Source of the DNA: Streptococcus intermedius SK54 = ATCC 27335
GTDB taxonomy: Bacteria; Bacillota; Bacilli; Lactobacillales; Streptococcaceae
Direction: 5' to 3'
Length of the DNA stretch: 64,000 bases
Assembly: GCF_000413475.1 (NCBI RefSeq)
Contig: NZ_ATFK01000001.1
Coordinates: 248,001 to 312,000 of the forward strand
Positions 8,407-16,663 of the stretch are shown one piece after another. Position numbers and translations under genes: made by a program. Under the pieces are notes generated by a model. It searched no databases. It was not told the DNA's origin and saw nothing but the letters and a program-made list of their open reading frames with translations. How positions within the stretch are numbered: position 1 is the stretch's first letter; the number at the start of each line of letters is the position of its first letter.

Positions 8407-8441
8407 ATTTTAAAATAAATAATAAATGTGAAGGAGTGTAA

Positions 8442-8762
8442 ATGAAAGCAATTTATAAAAATCAAATAGCTGATGTTTGGAAAATTAGCAGAGAAGCTGA
8501 ACAACCCGATTGGGTGAAAGAAGCGTTTGCTAAAAATTACTTGTATTGGTTGGACGATCATCTTCGGATTTTAATGGCAGGGTTAAATCCTTCTACTGTG
8601 GAGAATTTAAAAATTGGTACAGTTGGAACAATAGGTGGTGGATTTGCAGGTTATGGTATGTATGTGTTGGGCTATATTGGTGATTATTTGGATGTTACCA
8701 ATCATCGGGTAGTTTCTCAAAAAACATTTGAAAAAGAATACCGTATTCAAGAGAATTTGTAG
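8442..8762 (+). CDS. Hypothetical protein with phage PGDYG-like C-terminus
   Basis: A 106-residue soluble-looking protein following peptide 1 by 35 bp with ribosome site AAGGAG. The start KAIYKNQIADVWKI and the end GYIGDYLDVTNHRVVSQKTFEKEYRI resemble the small phage proteins whose end reads GDYI..G..G..Y.....FEKTYE. That likeness is from memory and weak. By position it would be the immunity or accessory partner of peptide 1, yet it has no membrane segment apart from a Gly-rich stretch (about 63-80). Function unknown. Confidence 0.7.
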   Translation: MKAIYKNQIADVWKISREAEQPDWVKEAFAKNYLYWLDDHLRILMAGLNPSTVENLKIGTVGTIGGGFAGYGMYVLGYIGDYLDVTNHRVVSQKTFEKEYRIQENL

Positions 8763-8805
8763 ATAAATAAATTGATTTTTCTGACCACTTTTATCGCATT
8801 TCTAA

Positions 8806-8846
8806 AAAGGCTCTAGGTTATAATTCACTTAGAGTCTTTGATTTTT
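8806..8846 (+). terminator. Terminator of the peptide 1 operon
   Basis: Stem AAAGGCTCTA / TAGAGTCTTT (one G-T pair), 14-nt loop, then a T-rich tail. It isolates peptide 1 from peptide 2. Confidence 0.65.
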
Positions 8847-8868
8847 AGCAGATTAATTTAGAACAATC

Positions 8869-8899
8869 ACTATTCAGGACGTCAGAAGTATCATTCAGG
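8869..8899 (+). promoter_or_regulatory. ComE-type box of bacteriocin peptide 2
   Basis: ACTATTCAGG-N11-ATCATTCAGG with TATACT at 8930-8935, 30 bp downstream. Confidence 0.82.
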
Positions 8900-9059
8900 A
8901 TTTGTAGATTTATAAAATATGTTATAGGCTATACTAGATTCGTCAGGTTGCAACAGGATAAAAATATGAAAATAAAAAGGAGGTATTCATCATGAATACA
9001 AACTCACTCGAAAAATTTGAAGTACTGAACTCTGAAATGCTGGCAAGTGTTGAAGGGGG
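8869..9059 (+). repeat. Promoter-leader cassette, copy B
   Basis: Near-identical copy of 8056-8246. The direct repeat brackets the peptide 1 operon, so recombination between copies would delete that operon and fuse promoter A to the mature part of peptide 2. Confidence 0.9.
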
Positions 9060-9207
9060 AAAGAAAGTAGTTAGTATGGGAAATGGAATGTACTGTTATG
9101 ATGGGACTCTAAAATGTTGGTCAAATCCTAGAGAAATTTGGGGCATAGCAGGAAAAGTCATTGTCAATGGCTGGATTAACTATGGTCCATGGATTCCTAG
9201 ACCATAA
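8992..9207 (+). CDS. Pediocin-like class IIa bacteriocin candidate (peptide 2)
   Basis: A 71-residue precursor with the same 23-residue leader. The 48-residue mature part starts KKVVSMGNGMYCYDGTLKCW. Class IIa peptides carry YGNGVxC with a second Cys after four residues; here the Tyr is Met and the Cys spacing is six, but GNG-x-YC, the following CW and a helical Gly/Trp-rich tail (WGIAGKVIVNGW) agree with the family. The gene at 9435 looks like a class IIa immunity protein, which strengthens the call. Confidence 0.75.
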   Translation: MNTNSLEKFEVLNSEMLASVEGGKKVVSMGNGMYCYDGTLKCWSNPREIWGIAGKVIVNGWINYGPWIPRP

Positions 9208-9434
9208 TCTTACTGTTGAAAACTAGGAGAAGGTTCATTTTCTGCCTTTTGTGTTAATGAACTCTTTTGAAACCAACTTTTTAGAGTTGTAAATTTGTTT
9301 TTGTATTTTTTCCAATAATGCTATATTCATTAGGAATTACTAGAAGATTTATTGATTATCAAACTGACATATATGTAATACATAAGTACCATTGATAGGT
9401 GTAAGATTTCATACTATAGAAAGTAGACATTTTC

Positions 9435-9728
9435 ATGAATAATAAGGAATTTAAATACTACTTGGAAGAAGTTTTAAAAGATTCTGACGTGATGAAAAAT
9501 GAAGAATGTTTTAAACTAATATCCAATGCGAAGCGCCAATTAGATGCAGGGGAAGAAGCAGATATTATAGCAGCTAAGTTATCTGATAGGATTTCTTACT
9601 ATTTGATATCTCATTGCTATAAAGCCCCTAAAAAAATACTTGCTTTATCAAAAAATATTCTATCTGCTCCAGCAAAACAGAGAGGTCTAATATCAGTTCC
9701 CTTTTGGCTATCTAATTTATTTCGTTGA
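9435..9728 (+). CDS. Probable class IIa bacteriocin immunity protein (EntA_Immun-like)
   Basis: A 97-residue, charged, all-helical protein without membrane segments. Its size, helix pattern and hydrophobic C-terminal end (PFWLSNLFR) fit the four-helix immunity proteins of pediocin-like bacteriocins, which act in the cytoplasm and shield the mannose PTS receptor. It lies 227 bp after peptide 2. The ribosome site is weak and there is no clear ComE-type box in the gap, so transcription may read through from peptide 2. The assignment rests on shape and context. Confidence 0.6.
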   Translation: MNNKEFKYYLEEVLKDSDVMKNEECFKLISNAKRQLDAGEEADIIAAKLSDRISYYLISHCYKAPKKILALSKNILSAPAKQRGLISVPFWLSNLFR

Positions 9729-9811
9729 ATGTCAGAAAGATTATTCTTTGAGCTGAATATTGTAGAATTAAGATAAAATATAGGGTGACCAGAGTACCAT
9801 ATATAAGTAGA

Positions 9812-9890
9812 GGTATTCATCATGAAAACAAAATCACTCGAAAAATTTGAAGTACCGAACTCTGAAATGCTAGCAAGTGTTGAAGGAGGA
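9812..9890 (+). repeat. Leader cassette, copy C (leader only)
   Basis: Bases around the ribosome site and the 23-codon leader match cassettes A and B closely, but the upstream promoter part with the box is not repeated here. Confidence 0.8.
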
Positions 9891-10046
9891 AAAATCGGAG
9901 CTGGGGAAGCAGCACAGGCATTAGCTGTTTGCATAGTAGCAGGTGGAACGATAGGTAGTGTTTTTCCTGGAGTTGGAACTGCTGTAGGTGCTATTTTAGG
10001 AGCACAGTATTGTACAGGAGCTTGGGCAATTATTCGAGCTCATTAA
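9822..10046 (+). CDS. Class II bacteriocin-like peptide 3 (double-glycine leader)
   Basis: A 74-residue precursor; leader identical to the others except Pro for Leu at position 12. The 51-residue mature part starts KIGAGEAAQALAV and contains GSVFPGVGTAVGAILGAQ, a GxxxG-rich helix typical of two-peptide bacteriocins (BlpM, ThmA-like), plus two Cys. The GG-peptide at 10462 may be its partner. No recognisable ComE-type box lies at the usual distance; a TAGAAT at 9763 could act as -10. Confidence 0.85.
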   Translation: MKTKSLEKFEVPNSEMLASVEGGKIGAGEAAQALAVCIVAGGTIGSVFPGVGTAVGAILGAQYCTGAWAIIRAH

Positions 10047-10067
10047 GGAGGTTAAAAAGGAACAAAT

Positions 10068-10454
10068 ATGAAGAATACACAGAGAGTAATAATAACAATG
10101 CTGATATCTATTATATTAATTACTATAGTAGGAATGTATTTTAAGATTAGAGCGATTAACATACTAAAGCTTAGTCTCTCTAGTTTGGTATTAGAAATAT
10201 TAATTCATTATTTTGCATACAAACAGAATAGACCTCAAATTACTTTATCAAAAACTTTTAATTTATACAAAAAGTTTGTTAAAAAAACATTACCGATGTC
10301 TATTGTTATAATTACATTTGTTGGTTATAAAATTTTCTTCTCAGATATTCCTAATATTTTGTCCTTTTTCTATTGTCATATTATTGTTGTATTTTATACC
10401 GTTGGTTATATTTTGTGTTTAAATAATAATATATTAAAAAATGAAAGAGAGTGA
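10068..10454 (+). CDS. Membrane protein, candidate immunity protein
   Basis: A 128-residue protein with four hydrophobic segments (about 7-24, 30-50, 76-94, 98-118) and basic loops. It follows peptide 3 by 21 bp with a clear AGGAGG-type ribosome site and precedes the next double-glycine peptide, so the three form one operon. Many class IIb immunity proteins are small membrane proteins of this kind; the function is inferred from position only. Confidence 0.65.
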   Translation: MKNTQRVIITMLISIILITIVGMYFKIRAINILKLSLSSLVLEILIHYFAYKQNRPQITLSKTFNLYKKFVKKTLPMSIVIITFVGYKIFFSDIPNILSFFYCHIIVVFYTVGYILCLNNNILKNERE

Positions 10455-10461
10455 GAATTTT

Positions 10462-10608
10462 ATGTTAAATCTAAAAGGTGAAGTTGTAAATGAGCTATCA
10501 GATGTTCAGCTTTCTGAAATTAGTGGTGGAGGAAAAAGTGGTGCAAATACCTTTTTAGCTGGTGCTGCAGGAGCTGGAGCTATAGCAGGTATAGTGTTTC
10601 CTCATTAA
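10462..10608 (+). CDS. Short double-glycine peptide (peptide 4)
   Basis: A 48-residue precursor starting 7 bases after the preceding stop. The leader MLNLKGEVVNELSDVQLSEISGG differs from the cassette leaders yet has the family pattern (ELSD..L.EI.GG). The mature 25 residues begin GKSGANTFLAG and are almost entirely small residues (Gly, Ala, Ser) with GxxxG-like spacing. It could be the second half of a two-peptide bacteriocin with peptide 3, or a modulating peptide. Ribosome site is only moderate (GAGAG). Confidence 0.7.
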   Translation: MLNLKGEVVNELSDVQLSEISGGGKSGANTFLAGAAGAGAIAGIVFPH

Positions 10609-10847
10609 TTTTACAAATGAGAATGACTTTAAAAAGGTGATTTCTTTGGACTTAATTTTGTTATCCATATTCCCTTTTCTCAACAATCATTAAGGTAAAA
10701 ACTGACACAAATTCATGTTAGATTAGAGATTGATTGTACCTTATAATAAAAATAGGAAATTTTGTATTAAGATATTAAATTGCTATTTAAAAAATAAATT
10801 TTATTGGTATGAAGAGTATGATATTTATAATAAAAAAGGTATTCATA

Positions 10848-10922
10848 ATAAATATAAAATCACTCGAAAAATTTGACGTATTAAACTCTAAAATACTAGC
10901 ACGTATTGAAGGATGGACATAA
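10848..10922 (+). pseudogene. Decayed bacteriocin leader (copy D)
   Basis: Aligned with the cassette leader, the start ATG is ATA, several codons have drifted (KSLEKFDVLNSKILARIEG remains readable), the second glycine is Trp and a stop follows two codons later. The mature part is gone and no box is present upstream. This is the dead end of a former bacteriocin gene whose downstream neighbour survives. Confidence 0.75.
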
Positions 10923-11173
10923 TGACCTATTTAAAAAAACTACAATTTTGCATTTTGTGTGGCTTGATAGGATCTTTGCTGTTAGATTATTGCTCACATG
11001 ATTTGAAGCAGCTTTATGCGATTGTTGTAACTTATGCAGTGAGTTCAGTCTATGCTTTTATCTGTATAAAAATATTAAAACTTAATAATAAAGTTACTTT
11101 GATATCTGCTATTACTTTGTCAGCTATAGTGATGCTTGCTTGTCTACATGTTTTACCTCGGTTTACTATGTGA
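10922..11173 (+). CDS. Small membrane protein, orphan immunity candidate
   Basis: An 83-residue protein with three hydrophobic segments. I start at ATG 10922 with GAAGGA 8 bases before it; that ribosome site is made of the old leader codons Glu-Gly of the decayed peptide. An ATG at 10913 is also in frame. The gene may be kept because it still protects against a peptide made by neighbours, a common fate of orphan immunity genes; this is inference. Confidence 0.55.
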   Translation: MTYLKKLQFCILCGLIGSLLLDYCSHDLKQLYAIVVTYAVSSVYAFICIKILKLNNKVTLISAITLSAIVMLACLHVLPRFTM

Positions 11174-11226
11174 CAAATTGAATTTTATGTAATATTTTAT
11201 CAAAAAAAAGGAACGATTTTTCAGAA

Positions 11227-11268
11227 AAAGGTTCTAAGTGATTCGTTATTTAGAACCTTTGGTTTTTG
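11227..11268 (+). terminator. Terminator before the peptide 5 promoter
   Basis: Stem AAAGGTTCTA / TAGAACCTTT with a 14-nt loop and a T-rich tail. Confidence 0.75.
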
Positions 11269-11272
11269 GTAG

Positions 11273-11299
11273 ACTATTTTAGGATTTATACCATTCAAG
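11273..11299 (+). promoter_or_regulatory. Shortened ComE-type box before peptide 5
   Basis: Half sites ACTATTTTAGG and ACCATTCAAG are recognisable but the spacer is about five bases shorter than in the other boxes, half a helical turn. Probably weak or non-functional. Confidence 0.45.
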
Positions 11300-11384
11300 A
11301 TTTGGATAGCTACAAGGATAAAAATGCTTTGCCAAGTTTATTAGATTGAAATAGAACAAAGTGAGCCCCAAAATAGGTATTATG

Positions 11385-11615
11385 ATGAATATAAAAATAT
11401 TAGAAAAATTTGAAGCGCTGAACTCTGAAATGCTGGCACGTGTTGAAGGAGGAGGTTGTAATTGGGGTGATTTTGCAAAATCGGGTATTGCTGGTGGTGC
11501 AGGTAATGGATTGAGATTAGGAATCAAGACCAGAACATGGCAAGGAGTAGTTGCAGGAGCTGTTGGGGGAGCTATTATTGGTGGAGTTGGTTATGGAGCT
11601 ACTTGTTGGTGGTAA
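11385..11615 (+). CDS. Blp/mutacin-type class IIb bacteriocin peptide 5
   Basis: A 76-residue precursor when started at ATG 11385, which aligns with the cassette leader (MNIKILEKFEALNSEMLARVEGG). The 53-residue mature part begins GCNWGDFAKSGIAGG, has GLRLGIKTRTWQG and ends GGVGYGATCWW; this pattern is highly characteristic of the BlpN/Nlm group of streptococcal bacteriocins, with Cys near both ends. The ribosome site is degraded (AATAGG) compared with the cassettes, so expression may be low. Confidence 0.88.
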   Translation: MNIKILEKFEALNSEMLARVEGGGCNWGDFAKSGIAGGAGNGLRLGIKTRTWQGVVAGAVGGAIIGGVGYGATCWW

Positions 11616-11632
11616 GTGAAATGGGGGAATAA

Positions 11633-11746
11633 ATGTTTGATATAAAAAGTTTCGCACTAGGTTTTATCACTATGATGATATTAACTTGGTTAGATAAACC
11701 AATTATTTACTTTCTGGATAAATGTAAGAAAATCTCAAAAAAATAA
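11633..11746 (+). CDS. Tiny membrane peptide after peptide 5
   Basis: A 37-residue open frame starting MFDIKSFALGFITMMILTWLDK with one membrane segment and a Lys-rich tail (DKCKKISKK). GGGGGA lies 6-7 bases before the ATG. It is 17 bp behind peptide 5 and one base ahead of the next tiny frame. Such miniature membrane proteins next to class IIb peptides are plausible immunity factors; function not demonstrated. Confidence 0.55.
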   Translation: MFDIKSFALGFITMMILTWLDKPIIYFLDKCKKISKK

Positions 11747-11747
11747 G

Positions 11748-11900
11748 ATGATGATAAAATTTTTACTAATTAGTTTATTATATTTACTGGTTCTCTTGAT
11801 AATATATTTTGTAACTTCACATAAGAAGTTTATTATCATTCTTTCATTTCTATCAGTATCCTATTTGTGGTATATTTTCGTTCATATTTTAAATATTTAA
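11748..11900 (+). CDS. Tiny two-segment membrane protein, candidate immunity
   Basis: A 50-residue open frame beginning MMIKFLLISLLYLLVLLIIYF with two hydrophobic stretches split by TSHKK. It starts one base after the stop of the previous frame, so translation is probably coupled. The terminator at 11933 ends the unit. No family recognised. Confidence 0.55.
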   Translation: MMIKFLLISLLYLLVLLIIYFVTSHKKFIIILSFLSVSYLWYIFVHILNI

Positions 11901-11932
11901 GAAAATTTATCATTTGATATTGAAAATTATCG

Positions 11933-11967
11933 ACAGGAAGACAGCTCGTTTGTTTTCCTGTTTCTTA
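11933..11967 (+). terminator. Terminator of the peptide 5 operon
   Basis: Stem ACAGGAA / TTCCTGT with a 15-nt loop, followed by TTCTTACTTTTT. Confidence 0.65.
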
Positions 11968-11973
11968 CTTTTT

Positions 11974-12004
11974 ACCATTCAGGCTATCAGAGCTACCTTT
12001 TAGG
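11974..12004 (+). promoter_or_regulatory. ComE-type box of the anchored thioredoxin gene
   Basis: ACCATTCAGG-N11-ACCTTTTAGG with TATACT at 12036-12041, 31 bp downstream. Spacing equals that of the bacteriocin promoters. Confidence 0.82.
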
Positions 12005-12049
12005 ATTTTTGAAAATGAAACCGAGATAGTTGTATTATACTGTAAATAG

Positions 12050-13117
<1,068 letters not shown>

Positions 13118-13221
13118 ATCATCATTAGTAAGAATTAAAAACGGATGATGATTCTGTTCATTCCATCTTGTCAAATGTCCATTCTTCCTATATAATGAGG
13201 TATATAAGTTAGGAGGAGTAT

Positions 13222-14283
13222 GTGAGTAAAAAGACAACAATTTTTTGTTTAATTAGTTGCTTTATGATGTGTGGTGTATTAGTGTCAAGTGCTGTGTACT
13301 TTGGTCAAGCTAGAAAGCCACATCATACAAGGGTTGCTACAAGTTACACTGTTAGTGCTAGTCAAGAAAAGACGAGAAGCTCCTCAAAAGAGTCAATATC
13401 ATCTACTCGGGTCTCGTCAAAGAGTATGGAAGAAAAACAGAAGGTTATGGAAGCTGATCTACCTGTAATGGGAACCTATGGTTTGTATTATGATTATGCT
13501 CATCTAAATTTGGTTCAAGCTGTACAGGCATATCTAGATGAAATGGGAATAGATCATTCACAAGTTGCGTTTTCTTATAAGGATTTAACGAGTGGTCAAA
13601 CTTATGCTATGAATGAAACACAACCGATGACAGCTGGCTCAACTTATAAATTACCGTTAAATATGTTAGTTGTTGATGAGGTAGAAAAAGGAAATTTATC
13701 GATGACTGAGCGATTTGATATTACACATACTCGCTATGAATATATCGGTGAACACAATAATTATGTAGCAGCGTTTAATGGGACGATGAGCATTCCTGAG
13801 ATGCAGAAATATTCTCTTCTATATTCGGAAAATACACCAGCCTATGCTCTAGCTGAGCGCTTAGGTGGTTTGGATAAAGTTTACGCGATGTATCAGCGCT
13901 ATGGAAAAGGCAAGGGGGAAGTTGAGACGATCAACCAACAAAATCAAACCACGACTGACTATTATATTCAGGTTTTGGATTACCTTTGGAAACATCAGGA
14001 AAAGTATAAAGATCTTTTGTATTATATCGGTGAATCTTTTCCAAACGAATACTATAAACGGTATGTAAGAGATATTCCAATTTATCAAAAGCCAGGTTAC
14101 GTTGCAGAAGCCCTGAATATAGACGCAGTTGTATGTGAGACAAAGCCTTATTTGATTGCCCTTTATACGGCAGGTCTAGGGGGGACGACTTCCGAAAGCA
14201 ATGAGATTAGCGGTGTCGGTATTACACAAGTTGGGCAATTAGCTTATGTTATCAATGAATGGCATCGTGTGAATATGAATTAA
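13222..14283 (+). CDS. Class A beta-lactamase-like serine hydrolase
   Basis: A 353-residue secreted or membrane-anchored protein: N-terminal hydrophobic segment (8-27), Ser-rich linker, then a penicillin-binding fold with S140-TYK (SxxK) and Y-S202-E203-N204 (SxN-like). The usual KTG triad is not obvious near the C-terminus, so resistance is not implied; streptococcal homologues are of unknown cell-wall function. Start is GTG with AGGAGG 6 bases upstream and TATAAT at 13191. It lies just outside the bacteriocin regulon. Confidence 0.82.
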   Translation: MSKKTTIFCLISCFMMCGVLVSSAVYFGQARKPHHTRVATSYTVSASQEKTRSSSKESISSTRVSSKSMEEKQKVMEADLPVMGTYGLYYDYAHLNLVQAVQAYLDEMGIDHSQVAFSYKDLTSGQTYAMNETQPMTAGSTYKLPLNMLVVDEVEKGNLSMTERFDITHTRYEYIGEHNNYVAAFNGTMSIPEMQKYSLLYSENTPAYALAERLGGLDKVYAMYQRYGKGKGEVETINQQNQTTTDYYIQVLDYLWKHQEKYKDLLYYIGESFPNEYYKRYVRDIPIYQKPGYVAEALNIDAVVCETKPYLIALYTAGLGGTTSESNEISGVGITQVGQLAYVINEWHRVNMN

Positions 14284-14342
14284 AATATATAGATTTAGAT
14301 ATCAAAAACTGTGGCAAAAGGATAGAATTTCATTAAAAATGT

Positions 14343-14371
14343 AAGGGCTCTCTTTTAGAGGAGGGCCTTTT
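14343..14371 (+). terminator. Probable terminator after the serine hydrolase gene
   Basis: Imperfect stem AAGGGCTCTC / GAGGAGGGCCTT followed by TTTTAT. Confidence 0.4.
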
Positions 14372-14416
14372 ATGTTATAATTAAGAATAGAATGTAAAGA
14401 GGACTACAAGAACATC

Positions 14417-15103
14417 ATGATTAACAAAGAGCATTATCGTTACATTAGAGAACATCCTGCTTTTAAAAATTTGCCAGTTGAATATTTTGATAAAATAGCT
14501 GTTGAGCTTCAATTTCGTAAAGTGCCAAAAGGGCAAATTATTTTCTTTTCTGGAGATAAGCGAGAGCGACTTTTTTTAATTTATAAGGGCTATGTTCGGA
14601 TTGAGCAGTATGATCAGACAGATTCGTTTAATTACATTGACTATGTGAAAGAAAATACTATGTTTCCTTATGGAGGAATTTTTGAAGATGAGACTTACCA
14701 CTATTCTGGCGTATCTGTGACAGATTTGGAATATTTTTCGATTCCTGTTGACTTGTATGAATACTATTCGAAACAAACGATAGAGCAGATGTTATTCATC
14801 ACACACAAGCTGTCAAATATTTTACGTTTTCATGAGTTGCGTTTGCGAAATTCTGCTTTAGCTAGTGCGACAGAGCGAGTCATTCAAGCAATCTCAATTT
14901 TATGCATTGATTTTTGTCAAGATAGAGATGATATTCCTTTTGCACTCAGTATGAAAGAGTTGGCTAAATTAGGGGCAACCACTCGTGAAACGGTGAATCA
15001 AGTATTGAAAAAACTAACAGAAGAACATATTATTCAATATAATCGAAAAAAACTTATCTTTTTGAAAAAAGAATACTTTTCAAAATATTTTGAAGATGTA
15101 TAG
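14417..15103 (+). CDS. flp: Crp/Fnr-family regulator of the arginine deiminase cluster
   Basis: A 228-residue regulator: cyclic-nucleotide-binding-like beta barrel (about 15-125, with PKGQIIFFSGDKRERLFLIYKG), dimer helix, and a C-terminal winged helix (recognition helix in KLGATTRETVNQVLKKL, about 172-192). The N-terminus lacks the Cys cluster of true Fnr, so it does not look like an iron-sulfur sensor. Flp proteins of oral streptococci activate arcA transcription. It has its own promoter and a strong terminator 307 bp before arcA. Confidence 0.85.
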   Translation: MINKEHYRYIREHPAFKNLPVEYFDKIAVELQFRKVPKGQIIFFSGDKRERLFLIYKGYVRIEQYDQTDSFNYIDYVKENTMFPYGGIFEDETYHYSGVSVTDLEYFSIPVDLYEYYSKQTIEQMLFITHKLSNILRFHELRLRNSALASATERVIQAISILCIDFCQDRDDIPFALSMKELAKLGATTRETVNQVLKKLTEEHIIQYNRKKLIFLKKEYFSKYFEDV

Positions 15104-15104
15104 A

Positions 15105-15155
15105 AAAGAAGGGCAGAATTGCAATTGAAGACGCAATTTTTGCTCTTCTTTTTAG
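15105..15155 (+). terminator. Terminator after flp
   Basis: Long stem pairing AAGAAGGGCAGAATTGC with GCAATTTTTGCTCTTCTT, followed by TTTT. Confidence 0.8.
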
Positions 15156-15410
15156 TTTCGAAGGAGATAAGTTTAAAAACTTGATTTATTTTCAAAAAAT
15201 AATTATTTATAAAACTCATAAAATGCACAAAATATTCATAGAAAGCGTTTTATTTTGAAATAATATTAGAATTTCTTTTAAAAAAAGCAAAGGATTTGGC
15301 ATTTTAAATGTATAATCGATTGTGAAAGCGCAAACAAAAGGTATTACAATAAAACATGTAAATAGAGCTTAAGGAAACTTAAGTCACAAAGAAAAAGAGG
15401 AGGACATAAG
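15156..15410 (+). promoter_or_regulatory. arcA promoter region with two CRE-like sites
   Basis: The 307-base gene-free stretch after flp holds the flp terminator and then the arc control region. AGAAAGCGTTTTAT (15240-15253) is a weak CRE, TATAAT is at 15311-15316, and TGAAAGCGCAAACA (15323-15336) matches the CRE consensus TGWAANCGNTNWCA at all but one base right behind the -10, the position expected for CcpA repression by sugar. No good -35 is visible, in line with an activator-dependent promoter. AGGAGG precedes the arcA ATG. Confidence 0.7.
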
Positions 15411-16640
15411 ATGTCTACACATCCTATTCATGTTTTTTCAGAAATAGGAAAACTGAAAAAAGTTATGCTACATCGTCCTGGTAAAGAGTTAGAAAATTTG
15501 ATGCCAGACCATTTGGAACGTCTGCTTTTTGATGATATTCCATTCTTGGAAGATGCGCAGAAAGAGCATGATGCTTTTGCGGACGCTCTTCGTAAAGAAG
15601 GTATTGAAGTTTTATACCTTGAAAAATTGACTGCTGAGTCATTAACGTCTCCAGAAATTCGTAATGAATTTATTGAAGAATATTTGAATGAAGCAAATAT
15701 TCGTGGAGTACAAACAAAAGTGGCTATTCGAGATATCCTTCATGGCATAGAAGACAATCTTGAACTGGTTGAAAAGACAATGGCAGGCTTCCAAAAAGCA
15801 GAATTGCCAGAAATTCCTGAAGAAGCAAAAGGCTTGACAGACTTGGTTGAATCTGACTATCCATTTGCGATTGATCCGATGCCAAACCTTTATTTCACAC
15901 GTGATCCATTTGCAACGATTGGTAATGCTGTATCATTGAACCATATGTACTCAGACACACGTAATCGTGAAACACTTTATGGTAAATACATTTTTAAACA
16001 CCATCCAGTATATGGTGGCAATGTTGAATTGGTTTATAACCGTGAAGAAACAACTCGGATCGAAGGTGGAGATGAGCTTGTTCTTTCTAAAGATGTTCTT
16101 GCAGTAGGTATTTCACAACGTACAGACGCAGCATCTATTGAAAAACTCTTGGTCAATATCTTTAAGAAGAATGTTGGCTTTAAGAAAGTGATTGCATTTG
16201 AATTTGCTAATAATCGTAAATTCATGCACTTAGATACGGTCTTCACAATGGTTGATTATGATAAATTCACTATTCACCCAGAAATTGAAGGCGATCTTCG
16301 CGTTTATTCTGTTACTTATGAAAATGAAAAACTTCATATTGCAGAAGAAAAAGGTGATTTAGCAGAATTGCTTGCTAAGAATCTTGGTATTGATAAAGTT
16401 CATTTGATTCGTTGTGGTGGTGGAAATACTGTTGCTGCTGCGCGTGAACAATGGAATGATGGTTCAAATACTTTGACAATCGCTCCAGGAGTTGTTGTTG
16501 TGTATGATCGTAACGTCGTTACCAACAAGATTTTGGAAGAATATGGCCTTCGTTTGATTAAGATTCGCGGAAGTGAATTGGTTCGCGGTCGTGGTGGACC
16601 TCGTTGTATGTCAATGCCATTTGAACGTGAAGAACTTTAA
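15411..16640 (+). CDS. arcA: Arginine deiminase
   Basis: A 409-residue cytoplasmic enzyme that hydrolyses arginine to citrulline and ammonia. Family blocks are all present: N-terminal [25 protein letters not shown], the substrate loop [19 protein letters not shown] with the catalytic His, and the catalytic Cys399 in [10 protein letters not shown]. Length is standard. First gene of arcABCDT; 23 bp to arcB. The ammonia produced raises pH, which in oral streptococci protects against acid. Confidence 0.98.
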   Translation: MSTHPIHVFSEIGKLKKVMLHRPGKELENLMPDHLERLLFDDIPFLEDAQKEHDAFADALRKEGIEVLYLEKLTAESLTSPEIRNEFIEEYLNEANIRGVQTKVAIRDILHGIEDNLELVEKTMAGFQKAELPEIPEEAKGLTDLVESDYPFAIDPMPNLYFTRDPFATIGNAVSLNHMYSDTRNRETLYGKYIFKHHPVYGGNVELVYNREETTRIEGGDELVLSKDVLAVGISQRTDAASIEKLLVNIFKKNVGFKKVIAFEFANNRKFMHLDTVFTMVDYDKFTIHPEIEGDLRVYSVTYENEKLHIAEEKGDLAELLAKNLGIDKVHLIRCGGGNTVAAAREQWNDGSNTLTIAPGVVVVYDRNVVTNKILEEYGLRLIKIRGSELVRGRGGPRCMSMPFEREEL

Positions 16641-16663
16641 GATTAGAAAGAGGAAATAATAGA

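Noticed and set aside
9725..9756. GAATGTCAGAAAGATTATTC as decayed ComE-type box before peptide 3
   Set aside because: It resembles the spacer of the cassette boxes, but there are no two half sites at proper distance and it is not at the right place for the -10.
13159..13196. Two CATTC strings 21 bp apart upstream of the serine hydrolase gene, like a ComE-type box
   Set aside because: The -10 follows after about 3 bp instead of 30-31 and the outer bases of the halves do not match, so the geometry is wrong.
15181..15195. TTGATTTATTTTCAA as Fnr/Flp-type site before arcA
   Set aside because: The spacer is one base longer than in Fnr sites, the site is about 130 bp from the -10, and the region is very A/T-rich.
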